A stretch of 64,000 nt of DNA from DATFMP01 sp035266845 (GTDB lineage: Bacteria; SAR324; JACQKK01), in the NCBI GenBank assembly GCA_035266845.1, contig DATFMP010000102.1, positions 17,046 through 81,045 on the forward strand, read 5' to 3'. Below, one piece after another: positions 25,022 through 34,204 of this stretch (position 1 is its first letter; the number at the start of each line of letters is the position of its first letter). Both the position numbers and the translations under genes were made by a program. Under the pieces are notes generated by a model. That model did no database searches and was not told where the DNA came from. It saw only the letters and a list, made by a program, of their open reading frames with translations.

Positions 25022-26653
25022 GTGTTCCGTCGCTCCTCTTCCGTCGCCATCGCCGCGCTGCTGGCGCTGCTGCTGTGGGCCGCACTGCCTGCGCAGCCCG
25101 CCGCGGCGGCAGAGACCGCGCAGTCCTGGTACCTCAAGGGCTTCAAGTTGCAGCAGGAGTTCCACACGCTGGAGGCACTGGACGCCTATAAGAAGGCGCT
25201 GGCGCTGGACCCCTTTCACGTGCGGGCACACTACGAGATCGGCTGGAGCTACTGGATTCTCGAGAACTGGCCGGAGGTGGTGCGGCACTGGGAACTGGCC
25301 CAGGAACTGGGCCTGAAGGTGCCCGAACTTCCGACGTATCTGGCGATGGCCCGCGAGCGCATGGCCGGCAAGCTGCCGCCGCTGGTGCGGCCGCCCATCC
25401 ACACGCGGGCCAGTGGCGGTGGGCTAATGCTGGAACTGGTGGCGCGCTTCCAGCACTACGATCCCAAGCCCAGCGACCCGGCGGACCACTTCGACGAGCA
25501 CGTGTTCTCGCCCAAGTCCGTGCAGATCACGGCGGACGGCGCCAAGGCCTACGTGCAGGCGCTGGAGGGCCATACCACCATCGTCTACGACGCGCACACC
25601 TTCGCCAAGCTGAAGGCCATCCCCCACATCTTCGGTCCCGCACAGGCGCACCTGTTCGACGCCGCCGAGACGGCGCAGTGGGCTCCGCGCTTCCCCACCG
25701 ACGAGGCCCCGGCCAAGTTCAACGAGTACGAGGGCAAGCCCGTGGAGGGCGTCTTCACCCACAGCGGACGCTACCTGTGGGTGAGCCACTACCGGCGTAG
25801 CTTCGACGACCTGGGCATCCTGCCCTCGTCGGTGGCCATCATCGACACGCGCACGGACCGCATCGTGCGGGTGATGCAGAGCGGACCGATCCCCAAGTTC
25901 ATGGCTGCCTCGCCGGATGGGCACTGGCTGGCCGTCATGCACTGGGGCGACAACACCGTGGGCCTGATCGACATCCGCGGAGACGACCCCTGGGCTTGGC
26001 ACCACGTGGGCGAGATCGTGGTGGGCAAGAAGCTCTTGCTGGACATCCATCGCAAGGTGAACCGGGACCGCTACTGTGGCCTATGCCTGCGCGGCGCCGT
26101 GTTCACGCCGGACAGCCGCACCCTGCTGGTGGCGCGCATGGGCGGTGGGGGGATCGCAGTGCTGGACGTGGCCGCCATGAAGCACATCGGCTCCGTGCAG
26201 GGCCAGAAGCCCACGCCCCGGCACCTGGTGCTGTCCCACGATGGTCAGACGCTCTATGTGGGCTCCAACTCCTCCGGTTACGTGGCCACCTACCACGTGG
26301 CGGACCTGGTGGCTGCGGCCAAGGCGGGCACGCCGCGCCTGCGGCCCCTGCACGAGGTGCGCACGGGCGAGGGCACGCGCACCATCGCCCTCTCGCCGGA
26401 CGGCAGCCTGTTGTTCTGCGCGCTCAACAACGAGAGCCGCATCATGGCCCTCGATGCCCATACCCTGCGCAAGCTGGTGGAGATTCCCACGGACTCGTTC
26501 CCCGTGGGCTTGGCCATTACGCCGGACGGGACGCACGTGTGGGTCACCGCCCAGGGCCGCAAGCTGCGTGGCGGCAACGCCGTCAGCGTGTACGAAGTGA
26601 CGCACAGCGCCGAGCCGAGATCCACCGACACGCGCAGCGCCAAAACGCGGTAG
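25022..26653 (+). CDS. Exported TPR plus YVTN beta-propeller protein
   Basis: A 543-residue protein. The GTG at 25022 (VFRRSSSVAIAALLALLLWA) is chosen because it begins a clean signal peptide and lies after repeat copy B, which interrupts the longer frame. A TPR unit (about 40-110; TAQSWYLKGFKLQQEFHTLE, KKALALDPFHVRAHYEIGWS) precedes a large beta-propeller with repeats such as VFTHSGRYLWVSHY, AASPDGHWLAVMHWGDNTVG, LSPDGSLLFCALNNES and ITPDGTHVWVTAQG. A CGLC motif sits within the propeller. It is probably periplasmic, a binding or scaffold protein. No obvious ribosome site is seen. Confidence 0.7.
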   Translation: MFRRSSSVAIAALLALLLWAALPAQPAAAAETAQSWYLKGFKLQQEFHTLEALDAYKKALALDPFHVRAHYEIGWSYWILENWPEVVRHWELAQELGLKVPELPTYLAMARERMAGKLPPLVRPPIHTRASGGGLMLELVARFQHYDPKPSDPADHFDEHVFSPKSVQITADGAKAYVQALEGHTTIVYDAHTFAKLKAIPHIFGPAQAHLFDAAETAQWAPRFPTDEAPAKFNEYEGKPVEGVFTHSGRYLWVSHYRRSFDDLGILPSSVAIIDTRTDRIVRVMQSGPIPKFMAASPDGHWLAVMHWGDNTVGLIDIRGDDPWAWHHVGEIVVGKKLLLDIHRKVNRDRYCGLCLRGAVFTPDSRTLLVARMGGGGIAVLDVAAMKHIGSVQGQKPTPRHLVLSHDGQTLYVGSNSSGYVATYHVADLVAAAKAGTPRLRPLHEVRTGEGTRTIALSPDGSLLFCALNNESRIMALDAHTLRKLVEIPTDSFPVGLAITPDGTHVWVTAQGRKLRGGNAVSVYEVTHSAEPRSTDTRSAKTR

Positions 26654-26666
26654 GCCAGCGCGGGCC

Positions 26667-27104
26667 TTAGCCCTTGCCGGCCACCAGCCGCAGGGCGGCG
26701 TCCATGCCCAGCAGGTAGCCATCCAGCCCTAAGCCCATCACGATGCCGGCCGAGGCGATGCCGATGACGGAGGTGGAGCCGCGCTTGTGCAGGTTGGAGA
26801 TGTGCACCTCCACACAGGGCACCTGCACGCCCAGCAGGGCATCGCGCAGGGCATAGCCCGCATACGTGAAACCGCCGGGATTGAGCACCAGCGCATCCAC
26901 CTGCTCCGCGTGGGCGCGCTGCACCAGCTCGATCATCTCCCCCTCGATGTTCGTGTAGTGGATCTCCACCGTGCAGCCTTGCTCCCGCGCGTGGTCGCGG
27001 ATGCGGGCGTCCAGCTCCGCGGCGGAGGTGGTGCCGTAGATCTCCGGCTGGCGGATGCCCAGCCAGTTCAGGTTGGCGCCCTGCAGCACCCAGATGGTCG
27101 GCAT
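26667..27104 (-). CDS. Type II 3-dehydroquinase-like protein with altered active site
   Basis: A 145-residue protein with the type II dehydroquinase fold pattern (GANLNWLGIRQPEIYG, LVLNPGGFTYAGYALRDAL, CVEVHISNLHKRG). Compared with H. pylori AroQ, R18, Y23, N75 and H101 are kept. The histidine of the NPGA(Y/F)xH motif is Tyr81, and the REEFR segment carrying the second substrate Arg is replaced by a shorter RGSTSV loop. It may be a paralogue with changed substrate or lost dehydratase activity rather than the shikimate-pathway enzyme. It is convergent with the propeller gene. Confidence 0.75.
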   Translation of the reverse strand: MPTIWVLQGANLNWLGIRQPEIYGTTSAAELDARIRDHAREQGCTVEIHYTNIEGEMIELVQRAHAEQVDALVLNPGGFTYAGYALRDALLGVQVPCVEVHISNLHKRGSTSVIGIASAGIVMGLGLDGYLLGMDAALRLVAGKG

Positions 27105-27916
27105 GGCTGTCGCTCCCGTGTCGGTTCGGCCGTAAGGGTGGGCGGCCCCGGCGGCTGCCCGCCCTCCGGCTTACCGCACGCGCAGCCTCTGCGCCAAGCC
27201 CGGCTGGGATAGTGCTGCAATGGTGGCTGTGGGACGGGGGGCGCCGGCCGCAGGAAGCGCGATGCGACCCGGAGGCTGGTACTCCGTCAGGCATTCATTC
27301 TTGGATAGGGACGCTTGAGGCGTAAGGAGCTTTGTCGGTGGTGAAGTGCCAGACGAGTGGGATCTGTGCTCCAGGCCGTGGTCTGCTGGACCACTGTTTA
27401 CCGATCGGTGATGCGGCCTCAAGCATTGTCGAAGGAGCACGCTCAGTTCCGATTTGGCCACACTGAGCCAAAAAACGGTGCGTGGGATGCCCGTCCATTC
27501 ACAATACCGAACATGCCGGATCAGAGGGACGCCTATGTACCTCCAGTACCTGTTCCATCCGGCATACGATGACGGCGTCCTGCTCGGTCGACATGCATCT
27601 CCTCGCTTTGCGCCAGAGTTTCAACTCGATTCTTTACAGTGCCTGGCGCACCGCCGCGTAGCAGATCGAATCCACCGTTTCGGCGATGCACGCGTCGATC
27701 CTGCCCGGACCATCAGCACCCTGATCGCACAGCAGCAGAGCCTGCGGCCGCTGAATCTTCCAGTCCGCCGCCTTTGACCACCGCTTTCAGCTTCGCCCAC
27801 TCCTCTGGGTGAGCCTTACCGTGGACGTCTCCTTTAGCATCCAGGGGACTCCCTGACGGGGCCGGTATCCAATTCGGTGAGCCCACATGATCCGAATCTC
27901 AGTGGATGGGCCAGGA
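27105..27916. other. Gene-poor gap of about 800 bases
   Basis: Base composition is visibly less GC-rich than in neighbouring genes. Apart from the remnant at 27634-27835 there is no convincing gene, RNA or intact mobile element. The short frames in the gap do not resemble any family I know. Confidence 0.5.
27634..27835 (-). pseudogene. Frameshifted coding remnant, family not recognised
   Basis: On the minus strand, two adjoining frames with gene-like codon use read DVHGKAHPEEWAKLKAVVK and then, one frame over, KAADWKIQRPQALLLCDQG and further residues ending in CYAAVRQAL and a stop at 27634. No ATG-headed intact frame joins them. This looks like the C-terminal part of a broken gene. I do not recognise the family. 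Confidence 0.35.
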
Positions 27917-28489
27917 CTAGCCTTCCTTGACGATGAAGGGCTGTTCGGTCTGCGTGTCGGGGTCATACGTGGAGCGGCCCGTGTAGTTCAGGTGCTTGCC
28001 GTAGAGATGCAGGGACATCGTCACGCGGTCGGTCTCGTTGACGACGCTATGGATGCCGTCCGGCAGCAGGCTCACCACCTCGCCCTCGCCAAAGGTCTTG
28101 GAGGCGCTCTGCACGATCTCCGCGTGGCCCGGGCGCGAGCCGTCATCCACGCGCTTCCAGAACGTGTTGCGCTCCGGGCCGTCCACTCCGGCCACCACGG
28201 CCCAGGTGGCGTGATTGTGAGGCGGAGCGCCCCGGCCCGGCAGCCACGAGATGGCAAAGATCGCCAGTGTGTGATCCGGTTCCTCGTGCAGCAGGTGCAC
28301 GCCGAAGCCCTGCGCCCCGTCGCACGTGTAGTGCTCGGGCCTCACCCAACGCTTGTCCGCCGCCAGGCGCAGGGCCAGCGGCCGCACGGCCTCGATCATC
28401 CGCGCCGGGTCGTCCGTCCGTGCCGCCAGGGCACGCAGGTCCGCGGCGAGGTCTTCCACTCCGTAGCCTTCCGGCTGCATCGCGCGCAT
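27917..28489 (-). CDS. Cysteine-dioxygenase-type cupin
   Basis: A 190-residue cupin. ATG 28489 has GAGGAGG a few bases upstream. The 3-His iron site is visible: H91 and H93 in PPHNHATWAVVAG, and H147 in LPDGIHSVVN, the spacing of thiol dioxygenases (cysteine or 3-mercaptopropionate dioxygenase). The C-terminal LHLYGKHLNYTGRSTYDPDT is typical of bacterial members. It would oxidise a small thiol to a sulfinic acid in the cytoplasm. The MFS gene transcribed upstream on the same strand may belong to the same unit. The exact thiol substrate is not determined. Confidence 0.85.
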   Translation of the reverse strand: MRAMQPEGYGVEDLAADLRALAARTDDPARMIEAVRPLALRLAADKRWVRPEHYTCDGAQGFGVHLLHEEPDHTLAIFAISWLPGRGAPPHNHATWAVVAGVDGPERNTFWKRVDDGSRPGHAEIVQSASKTFGEGEVVSLLPDGIHSVVNETDRVTMSLHLYGKHLNYTGRSTYDPDTQTEQPFIVKEG

Positions 28490-28692
28490 CGCTCCTCCTC
28501 GGCTTGCCGGTAGATATCCCCCAGGGCTGCACCCCTGTCGCAGTGTCCGCCAGCTATCACAGGGACCTGTGACAGTCGGCTTGGCGGCATGGTACGGAGA
28601 ATGATTGGCGATAGCAAGCAAGGCAGCAACCCGCGCCACCGCGATGTGTAGTAGGCCAAAGGCGGCGGTAGCCGGCAGGGCCTGCGGAGGGC

Positions 28693-29877
28693 TCAGGACA
28701 GCAGCCGCAGGGTGCCCTGGCGCCAGCCGAGCCACAGCACGGCCAGCGTGGCGATGGCCACGAAGGGCAGCGCGGCCAGCAGCATCAGGTGCCAGCCCAG
28801 GTAGTGCAGCAGCTGTCCGGAGAGCAGCGAGGCCGTGACGGCCGTGCTGAACACGAAGAAGTCGTTGAGGCCCTGCGCCTTGTTGCGCTCCTGGGGCGTG
28901 TGCGCGGTGGTCAGTAGGGTGGTGCCCCCGATGAACATGAAGTTCCAGCCCACGCCCAATAGGATCAGCGCCACCCAGAAGTGGACGAACGTGGTGCCGC
29001 TGTAGGCAACGCCGATGCAGAGGAAGTCTAGCATGGCCCCGGCTACGATCACGGTGAGCACGCCGAAGCGCTGGATCAGGTTGCCCGTCACGAAGCTGGG
29101 GAGGAACATTGCCACCACGTGCCACTGGATGACAGTGGCGGCATCGTCGAAGGCGAAGTGATGGCCGACCATGGCCAGCGGGGTGCCGGTCATGAGCAGG
29201 TTCATGGTCCCGTAGCCCACCATGGCGCTCAGGGCGGCCACCGCATAGGTGGGCTGCAGGGCGATGCGCCGCAGCGGACGCTCCGCGCCGCGCACGGCGG
29301 TGCGCACTGGCCGCGGGATGTCGATGAACGCCAGCAGGCCGATAGACGCGGCGCAAAGGGCGGCCACCACGAAGTACGAGCCCAGGTAGCGCACGTCGGG
29401 CACCAGGTCCTTGCTCCACTTGGCGAATTGCGGCCCCAGGAATCCGGCGATGACGCCGCCCGCCAGCACGAGGGAAATGGCGCGGCTGCGGAAGGACTCC
29501 GCGGCCGTATCCGCCGCGGCAAAGCGGTAGAGCTGTCCGTGGGCCACGAAAGTCCCGACGACCACCGTGCTGCCCACGAACTCCCAGAAGCTGCCGACGG
29601 CCAGCGCATGTGCGACCAGCAACGCGCCCGTGATGCCCAGCAGGCAGCCCAGGATGAAGCCCACGCGGCGCCCGTAGTAGCGCATGCCCAGCGAGGCGGG
29701 GAAGGTTGCCAGCGCCGTGCCCACCCACATGGTGGAAATCGGAAGGGTGGCCAGGGCCTTGTTCTGGGCCAGCATCAGGCCGGCCAGCCCGGCCACGGCG
29801 GCCATCAGCGAGGTGGAACTGGTGAACAGGGCCTGGCAGGAGGCCAGGATCATCACGTTGCGATGGGAGCGTTCCAC
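28693..29877 (-). CDS. Major facilitator superfamily transporter
   Basis: A 394-residue inner-membrane carrier with about twelve hydrophobic helices. GTG 29877 (read MERSHRNVMILASCQALF) is preferred because it starts just before TM1. ATG 29853 is an alternative, and the frame extended to 29994 is arginine-rich and unlikely. Loop 2-3 carries GMRYYGRRVGFILGC, the MFS A-motif region, and the loop 8-9 region VTGNLIQRFGVLTVIVAG is its counterpart. Substrate unknown. The cysteine-dioxygenase-like gene lies 203 bases downstream on the same strand. Confidence 0.83.
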   Translation of the reverse strand: MERSHRNVMILASCQALFTSSTSLMAAVAGLAGLMLAQNKALATLPISTMWVGTALATFPASLGMRYYGRRVGFILGCLLGITGALLVAHALAVGSFWEFVGSTVVVGTFVAHGQLYRFAAADTAAESFRSRAISLVLAGGVIAGFLGPQFAKWSKDLVPDVRYLGSYFVVAALCAASIGLLAFIDIPRPVRTAVRGAERPLRRIALQPTYAVAALSAMVGYGTMNLLMTGTPLAMVGHHFAFDDAATVIQWHVVAMFLPSFVTGNLIQRFGVLTVIVAGAMLDFLCIGVAYSGTTFVHFWVALILLGVGWNFMFIGGTTLLTTAHTPQERNKAQGLNDFFVFSTAVTASLLSGQLLHYLGWHLMLLAALPFVAIATLAVLWLGWRQGTLRLLS

Positions 29878-30113
29878 GGATCGGTCGGGTAGACGAGGAG
29901 GGTGACGGCTGTGCGGCCGTACGACCGCGCGGCTCCGCGCCGCGCGGCCCGCCCACCATAGGCGCATCGCGGCGCTGCCGCAAGCGAGCGCCATGCGCCC
30001 GATCTGGCCTCAGCACCGCAGCTGTCGCCGCCGGCCGCCCCTAGCCCCGGTGTATGGAAATGCGGTAGGGGGAGGGAAACCGCCCGCCCATGCTCCGCCC
30101 CAAAGGAGGACCC

Positions 30114-31280
30114 ATGTCTGCATCGCCCCTGCGCTTCGGCGCATTCCTGGCGCCGTTCCACCCCGTGAAGGAACACCCCGGCCTGGCGCTGGAGCGGGAC
30201 TTCCAGCTCATCGAGCATCTGGATCGCCTGGGTTACGATGAGGCCTGGATCGGCGAGCACCACTCGGGCGGCTACGAGACGATCGCCTCGCCCGAGCTGT
30301 TCGTGGCCGCCGCGGCCGAGCGCACGCGCCGCATCCGCCTGGGCACGGGGGTGGTCTCGCTGCCCTACCACCAGCCGCTGATGGTTGCGGATCGCGCCGT
30401 GCAGCTGGACTGGCAGACGCGCGGGCGCTTCATGCTGGGCGTGGGGCCGGGCGCCCTGCCCTCGGACGCGATGATGCTGGGCATCGACCCGCTGCGCCAG
30501 CGCGAGATGATGGACGAGTCCCTGGAGGCGCTGGTGCCGCTGCTGCGCGGGGAAGTGGTGAGCCGCCGCACGGACTGGTACACGCTATCCGAGGCCCGGC
30601 TGCAATTGGCGCCCTACTCGCGGCCGCAGATGGACATCGCCGTGGCTGCAATGACCTCGCCCGCCGGCCCCCGCGTGGCGGGCAAGCACGGCCTGGGGCT
30701 GCTCTCGCTGGGCGCCACCACGGACGCGGGCTACATGGCGCTGGGCCAAGCCTGGGCCATCGTGGAGGAGGAGGCGCGCCGCCATGGTCAGGTGGTGGAT
30801 CGCCGCAACTGGCGGCTGGTGGGGCCCATGTACATCGCCGAGACGCGCGAGCAGGCCCTGGCGGACGTGCGCTTCGGACTCAGCGACTGGGCGTACTACT
30901 ACACCAAGGTGATCGCCCTGCCCTTCAAGCTGCCGGACACGTTCGAGGGTCAGGTGCAGGCGCTGACCGAGACCGGCTTCGCGGTGATTGGCACGCCGGA
31001 CGATGCCATCGCGCAGATCGAGCGCCTGCAGGAACAGGCCGGTGGGGCCGGTGCGTTCCTGTTCATGGCGCACAACTGGGCGGACTTTCCCCAGACCCTG
31101 CGCAGCTACGAGCTGTTCGCCCGCTACGTGATTCCGCGCTTCAATGGCCTCAATGCCGGACGCCAGGCGAGCATGGACTGGGTCGCGGCCAACCGCGACA
31201 CCTTCATGGGCGCCGGCCGCGCGGCCAAGGAGAAGGCCAGCCGTGACTACGCCGCCGAGAAGAGCCGCGGCACGGCCTGA
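30114..31280 (+). CDS. Luciferase-like (LLM-class) flavin-dependent monooxygenase
   Basis: A 388-residue bacterial-luciferase-fold oxidoreductase. ATG 30114 has AAAGGAGGA directly upstream. Hallmarks are the N-terminal GAFLAPFHPVKEHPG, EAWIGEHHSGG, the IRLGTGVVSLPYHQPLMVAD strand and GVGPGALPSDAMMLGI. The class uses reduced FMN and O2 to oxidise alkanes, limonene or other hydrophobic substrates. The protein ends in a charged tail (AKEKASRDYAAEKS). It stands alone between a divergent MFS gene and a convergent DMT carrier. Substrate not predictable. Confidence 0.87.
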   Translation: MSASPLRFGAFLAPFHPVKEHPGLALERDFQLIEHLDRLGYDEAWIGEHHSGGYETIASPELFVAAAAERTRRIRLGTGVVSLPYHQPLMVADRAVQLDWQTRGRFMLGVGPGALPSDAMMLGIDPLRQREMMDESLEALVPLLRGEVVSRRTDWYTLSEARLQLAPYSRPQMDIAVAAMTSPAGPRVAGKHGLGLLSLGATTDAGYMALGQAWAIVEEEARRHGQVVDRRNWRLVGPMYIAETREQALADVRFGLSDWAYYYTKVIALPFKLPDTFEGQVQALTETGFAVIGTPDDAIAQIERLQEQAGGAGAFLFMAHNWADFPQTLRSYELFARYVIPRFNGLNAGRQASMDWVAANRDTFMGAGRAAKEKASRDYAAEKSRGTA

Positions 31281-31291
31281 GTGCCGCGGCT
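31263..31291. terminator. Perfect hairpin over the stop codon, likely bidirectional terminator
   Basis: AGCCGCGGCAC (31263-31273), loop GGCCTGA (containing the TGA stop of the monooxygenase gene) and GTGCCGCGGCT (31281-31291). The 11-bp GC-rich stem lies between two convergent genes, 13 bases before the end of the DMT gene. No U-tract follows on either strand. Confidence 0.45.
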
Positions 31292-31303
31292 GGGGGCGCC
31301 CGC

Positions 31304-32191
31304 TCAGTGTGCCAGCGTGATCACGACCACGGAGGGCACAATGAGCAGCAGGCCGAGCACCATGCGTCCGGTGATTGTCTCCTGGCGGTAGAACAGCCAG
31401 CTTCCCAGCATGGTGAACACCGGATACGCCGCCACCACGGGCGAGACGTACACCACCTGCCCCAGCATCAGCGCGGAGTTCAGCAGGAAGATCGCGGCCG
31501 CATTCGTGAGCCCGGAGGCCACGAACCACGCGGCGCCGGTGCGCGTCACGGGCGGCTGTGGGCCCATGCGTTGTCCGCGCAACAGCCGCACGCCCAGGGC
31601 CACCGCGAACGAGACGGAATAGGCCACCAGCCCGGACATCACCACGTTGGGCAGGATCAGCAGGCCCCACTTGGCGCCCACGTGGGCCGACGAGCGGATC
31701 AGCGCCGCGCCAAGCGGGAACAGCAGCGCCCACACGGGCCAGCTCCGCGGCAGCCGGCCCTTGCTGGAGAGCACGCCCACGCCCAGCACCACGCCCACGG
31801 TGCCGATCACGATGGGCAACGTGAGCCGCTCTGCGAGGAACAGCACCCCGCCCGTCACAGCGAAGATGGGCGAGAGCGACGCCACCGTGGCCGTGATCGT
31901 CGGGCCCAGGCGCCGGTTGCCCTCGAAGGCCAGCATGGTGGAGAGCGAGGGCCGCAGCAGGCCGATGCCGGCGAAGACCCACACGGCCGGGGAGAGCCAG
32001 TCGCCCGACTCGATGGAGAAGGGCGCGGCCAGGACGAAGGCCAGCAGAGACACGGCAATCTGGACGACCGCGCCCGTGATGGAGTCCAGGTGCTGCAGGC
32101 CACGCTTGGCCAGCAGCGTGCCCGCTGCGAAACAAAGTGCCGCCAGCAGTGCCAACGCGCTGGTGAGCGAGCCCAGATCGGAGAGCAGCAT
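31304..32191 (-). CDS. DMT/EamA-family transporter
   Basis: A 295-residue membrane protein with ten predicted helices in two five-helix EamA repeats. The first begins MLLSDLGSLTSALALLAALC, and the second includes AAWFVASGLTNAAAIFLLNS and VVYVSPVVAAYPVFTMLGSW, the conserved end-of-repeat segment of drug/metabolite transporters. It would export or exchange small metabolites. It is convergent with the monooxygenase gene. Substrate unknown. Confidence 0.87.
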   Translation of the reverse strand: MLLSDLGSLTSALALLAALCFAAGTLLAKRGLQHLDSITGAVVQIAVSLLAFVLAAPFSIESGDWLSPAVWVFAGIGLLRPSLSTMLAFEGNRRLGPTITATVASLSPIFAVTGGVLFLAERLTLPIVIGTVGVVLGVGVLSSKGRLPRSWPVWALLFPLGAALIRSSAHVGAKWGLLILPNVVMSGLVAYSVSFAVALGVRLLRGQRMGPQPPVTRTGAAWFVASGLTNAAAIFLLNSALMLGQVVYVSPVVAAYPVFTMLGSWLFYRQETITGRMVLGLLLIVPSVVVITLAH

Positions 32192-32371
32192 GGGGCGGGG
32201 TCAGCGCGCGGCCGCGCGGGACGACGTTCGCGGGGCGGGCTGGCCGTGCCGGAGGGCCATCCTGCGCGATAGAGGCCGTCGGCCTGTTCCGGCGCGGGCG
32301 GGCCTGCGTGTGGACTGCACCTCACTCTCCTTTGCGTACCGCCTTGGTGCGCGGAATGCCGATGGGCAGGC

Positions 32372-33121
32372 TCAGATCTGGATGCCGCGGAACAGCCAGG
32401 CGCCGATGCCCACCATCACGACCGTGAATGCGCCCAGTGCCGAGAGGCTCACCAGCGGACCCACCTGGGCGGTGCCCGCCAGACCGTAGCGGATGCCCTC
32501 GACGCCATACGTCAGCGGATCGAGCAGTGTCAAGGAGTGCAGCCACACGGGCAGGCTGTCGATGGGGAACAGGGCGCCGGAGAGCCCGAAGATGGGGAAG
32601 ATCACGAAGTTCATGATGAGCTGGAAGCCGTGCATGTCCTCCATACGCGAGGCAATGGCGATGCCCAGCGCCGTGAACGCTACGCCGATGAGGATCATGA
32701 ACCCGATGGCCAGCACGAAGCCGGGCAGGCCCGTCACCTCCAGCCCCACGAACAGGGAGAGCACCAGGATGATGAGCCCCTGGATCAGCGCAGTGGTGGC
32801 CCCGCCCAGGGTCTGGCCCAGCATGATCTCCAGCCGGGAGACCGGTGCCACGAGCGTCTCCTTGAGGAAGCCAAATTGCTTGTCCCAGATGATCTGGATG
32901 CCCGAGAACATGGACGTGAACAGCACGCTCATGGAGACGATGCCGGGTACGATGAAGCTGACATACCCATGGCCCATGTGCGGCCCGCGCACCACCGAAT
33001 TCAGCCCGAAGCCCAGGATCAGTAGGAAGAACAAGGGCATGCCCAGGCTGCCGATGATGCGGCTGCGCGAGCGCAGGTAGCGCTTCACGTTCCGCAGCCA
33101 GATCGTGTACACGATGTCCAT
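32372..33121 (-). CDS. ABC-2 type permease, DrrB-like
   Basis: A 249-residue inner-membrane protein with six helices. ATG 33121 lies one base after the stop of the ATPase gene, so the pair is coupled. The central loop DKQFGFLKETLVAPVSRLEI and IQGLIILVLSLFVG are the ABC-2 permease core. The final periplasmic loop reads SLTLLDPLTYGVEGIRYGL, the typical 'NP(L)tY..d..R' region. With the ATPase at 33123 it forms a drug- or lipid-type exporter. Cargo unknown. Confidence 0.9.
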   Translation of the reverse strand: MDIVYTIWLRNVKRYLRSRSRIIGSLGMPLFFLLILGFGLNSVVRGPHMGHGYVSFIVPGIVSMSVLFTSMFSGIQIIWDKQFGFLKETLVAPVSRLEIMLGQTLGGATTALIQGLIILVLSLFVGLEVTGLPGFVLAIGFMILIGVAFTALGIAIASRMEDMHGFQLIMNFVIFPIFGLSGALFPIDSLPVWLHSLTLLDPLTYGVEGIRYGLAGTAQVGPLVSLSALGAFTVVMVGIGAWLFRGIQI

Positions 33122-33122
33122 C

Positions 33123-34109
33123 TCACCGCCTCCAGAGCCTGCGCGCCATGCGCATGCGATCCTTGCCGCTGGCGTCCTCCTCGCGGATGGTGCGGCCGGT
33201 GAAGTGCAGGAACACGTCCTCCAGCGTGGGCTTGTGCACCGAGATGGAGTTGATGGAGACGCCATCCTGGCTGGCTCGCGTGACCAGTTCCGCGATGTGG
33301 CGCTCGGCCTGATCCAGCTTGATGCTGATAGCCCCGTCCCGCAGTTCCACCTGCTTCACGGCCGGCAGGGCCTGCAGGTGCGGCAGGATGCGGTCGTTGT
33401 TGGACGACTCCAGGATCACCACGTCGCCGCCGATCTGCCGCTTGAGGGCCGCCGGCGTGTCCGATGCGATGATGCGGCCGTGGTCGATGATGGCCACCTC
33501 GTCACAGAGCTTGTCCGCCTCGTCCATGTAGTGCGTGGTGAGGATGATCGTGATCTCCCGCTCCCGATTCAGGCGCTCGATATACGCCCACAGGTGGTTG
33601 CGCGTCTGGGGATCGAGCCCCAACGTGGGCTCGTCGAGGAACAGCACCCGCGGCTCGTGGAGCAGCCCGCGCGCGATCTCCAGGCGCCGGCGCATCCCAC
33701 CGGAGAAGGTTTTCACCAGGTCGCCCTGTCGCTCGGCCAGCCCCACCAGGGTCAGCAGCTCACCGATCTTCGGCTGGCGGATGCGACGCGGCACGCGGTA
33801 GAGCCGCCCGTGGAAATCCATGTTCTCGTAGCAGGTCAACTCTTCGTCCAGGCTCTGGTCCTGGAACACGATGCCGATGGACTTGCGCACACTGGAGGGA
33901 TCGCTGCGGATATCGAACCCGTTGATCCACGCCGCGCCGGAGGTGGGCCGGAGCACAGTGGAAAGCATGGCCAGCGTGGTGCTCTTGCCGGCACCGTTGG
34001 GCCCCAGCAGCCCGAAGATGCGACCGCCGGCGATGCTGAACGAGACGTGATCGACGGCCCTCAGGCCATCGAAGTCTTTGGTAAGCTCCTCCACCCGAAC
34101 CGCCAGCAT
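33123..34109 (-). CDS. ABC transporter ATPase, daunorubicin-resistance (DrrA) type
   Basis: A 328-residue ATPase. ATG 34109 (MLAVRVEELTKDFDGLRAVD) has GAGGAG upstream. The frame continues to 34289 without family similarity. Walker A is GPNGAGKST, the signature is FSGGMRRRLEIARGLLH, Walker B is VLFLDEPTLGLDPQ, and the switch His is in TTHYMDEADKLCD. The C-terminal domain (about 225-328) ends in KPTLEDVFLHFTGRTIREED, diagnostic for DrrA-like exporters. It energises the permease encoded immediately downstream. Confidence 0.93.
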   Translation of the reverse strand: MLAVRVEELTKDFDGLRAVDHVSFSIAGGRIFGLLGPNGAGKSTTLAMLSTVLRPTSGAAWINGFDIRSDPSSVRKSIGIVFQDQSLDEELTCYENMDFHGRLYRVPRRIRQPKIGELLTLVGLAERQGDLVKTFSGGMRRRLEIARGLLHEPRVLFLDEPTLGLDPQTRNHLWAYIERLNREREITIILTTHYMDEADKLCDEVAIIDHGRIIASDTPAALKRQIGGDVVILESSNNDRILPHLQALPAVKQVELRDGAISIKLDQAERHIAELVTRASQDGVSINSISVHKPTLEDVFLHFTGRTIREEDASGKDRMRMARRLWRR

Positions 34110-34204
34110 GCCGCGCTCCTCGCCGGCAGCGGCCTCCGCACGGTCGCTGCATCCAAGTTCAGGATAGCGCCGGGAACGCGGCCATGGCCAGACCGCCGGC
34201 CGGG

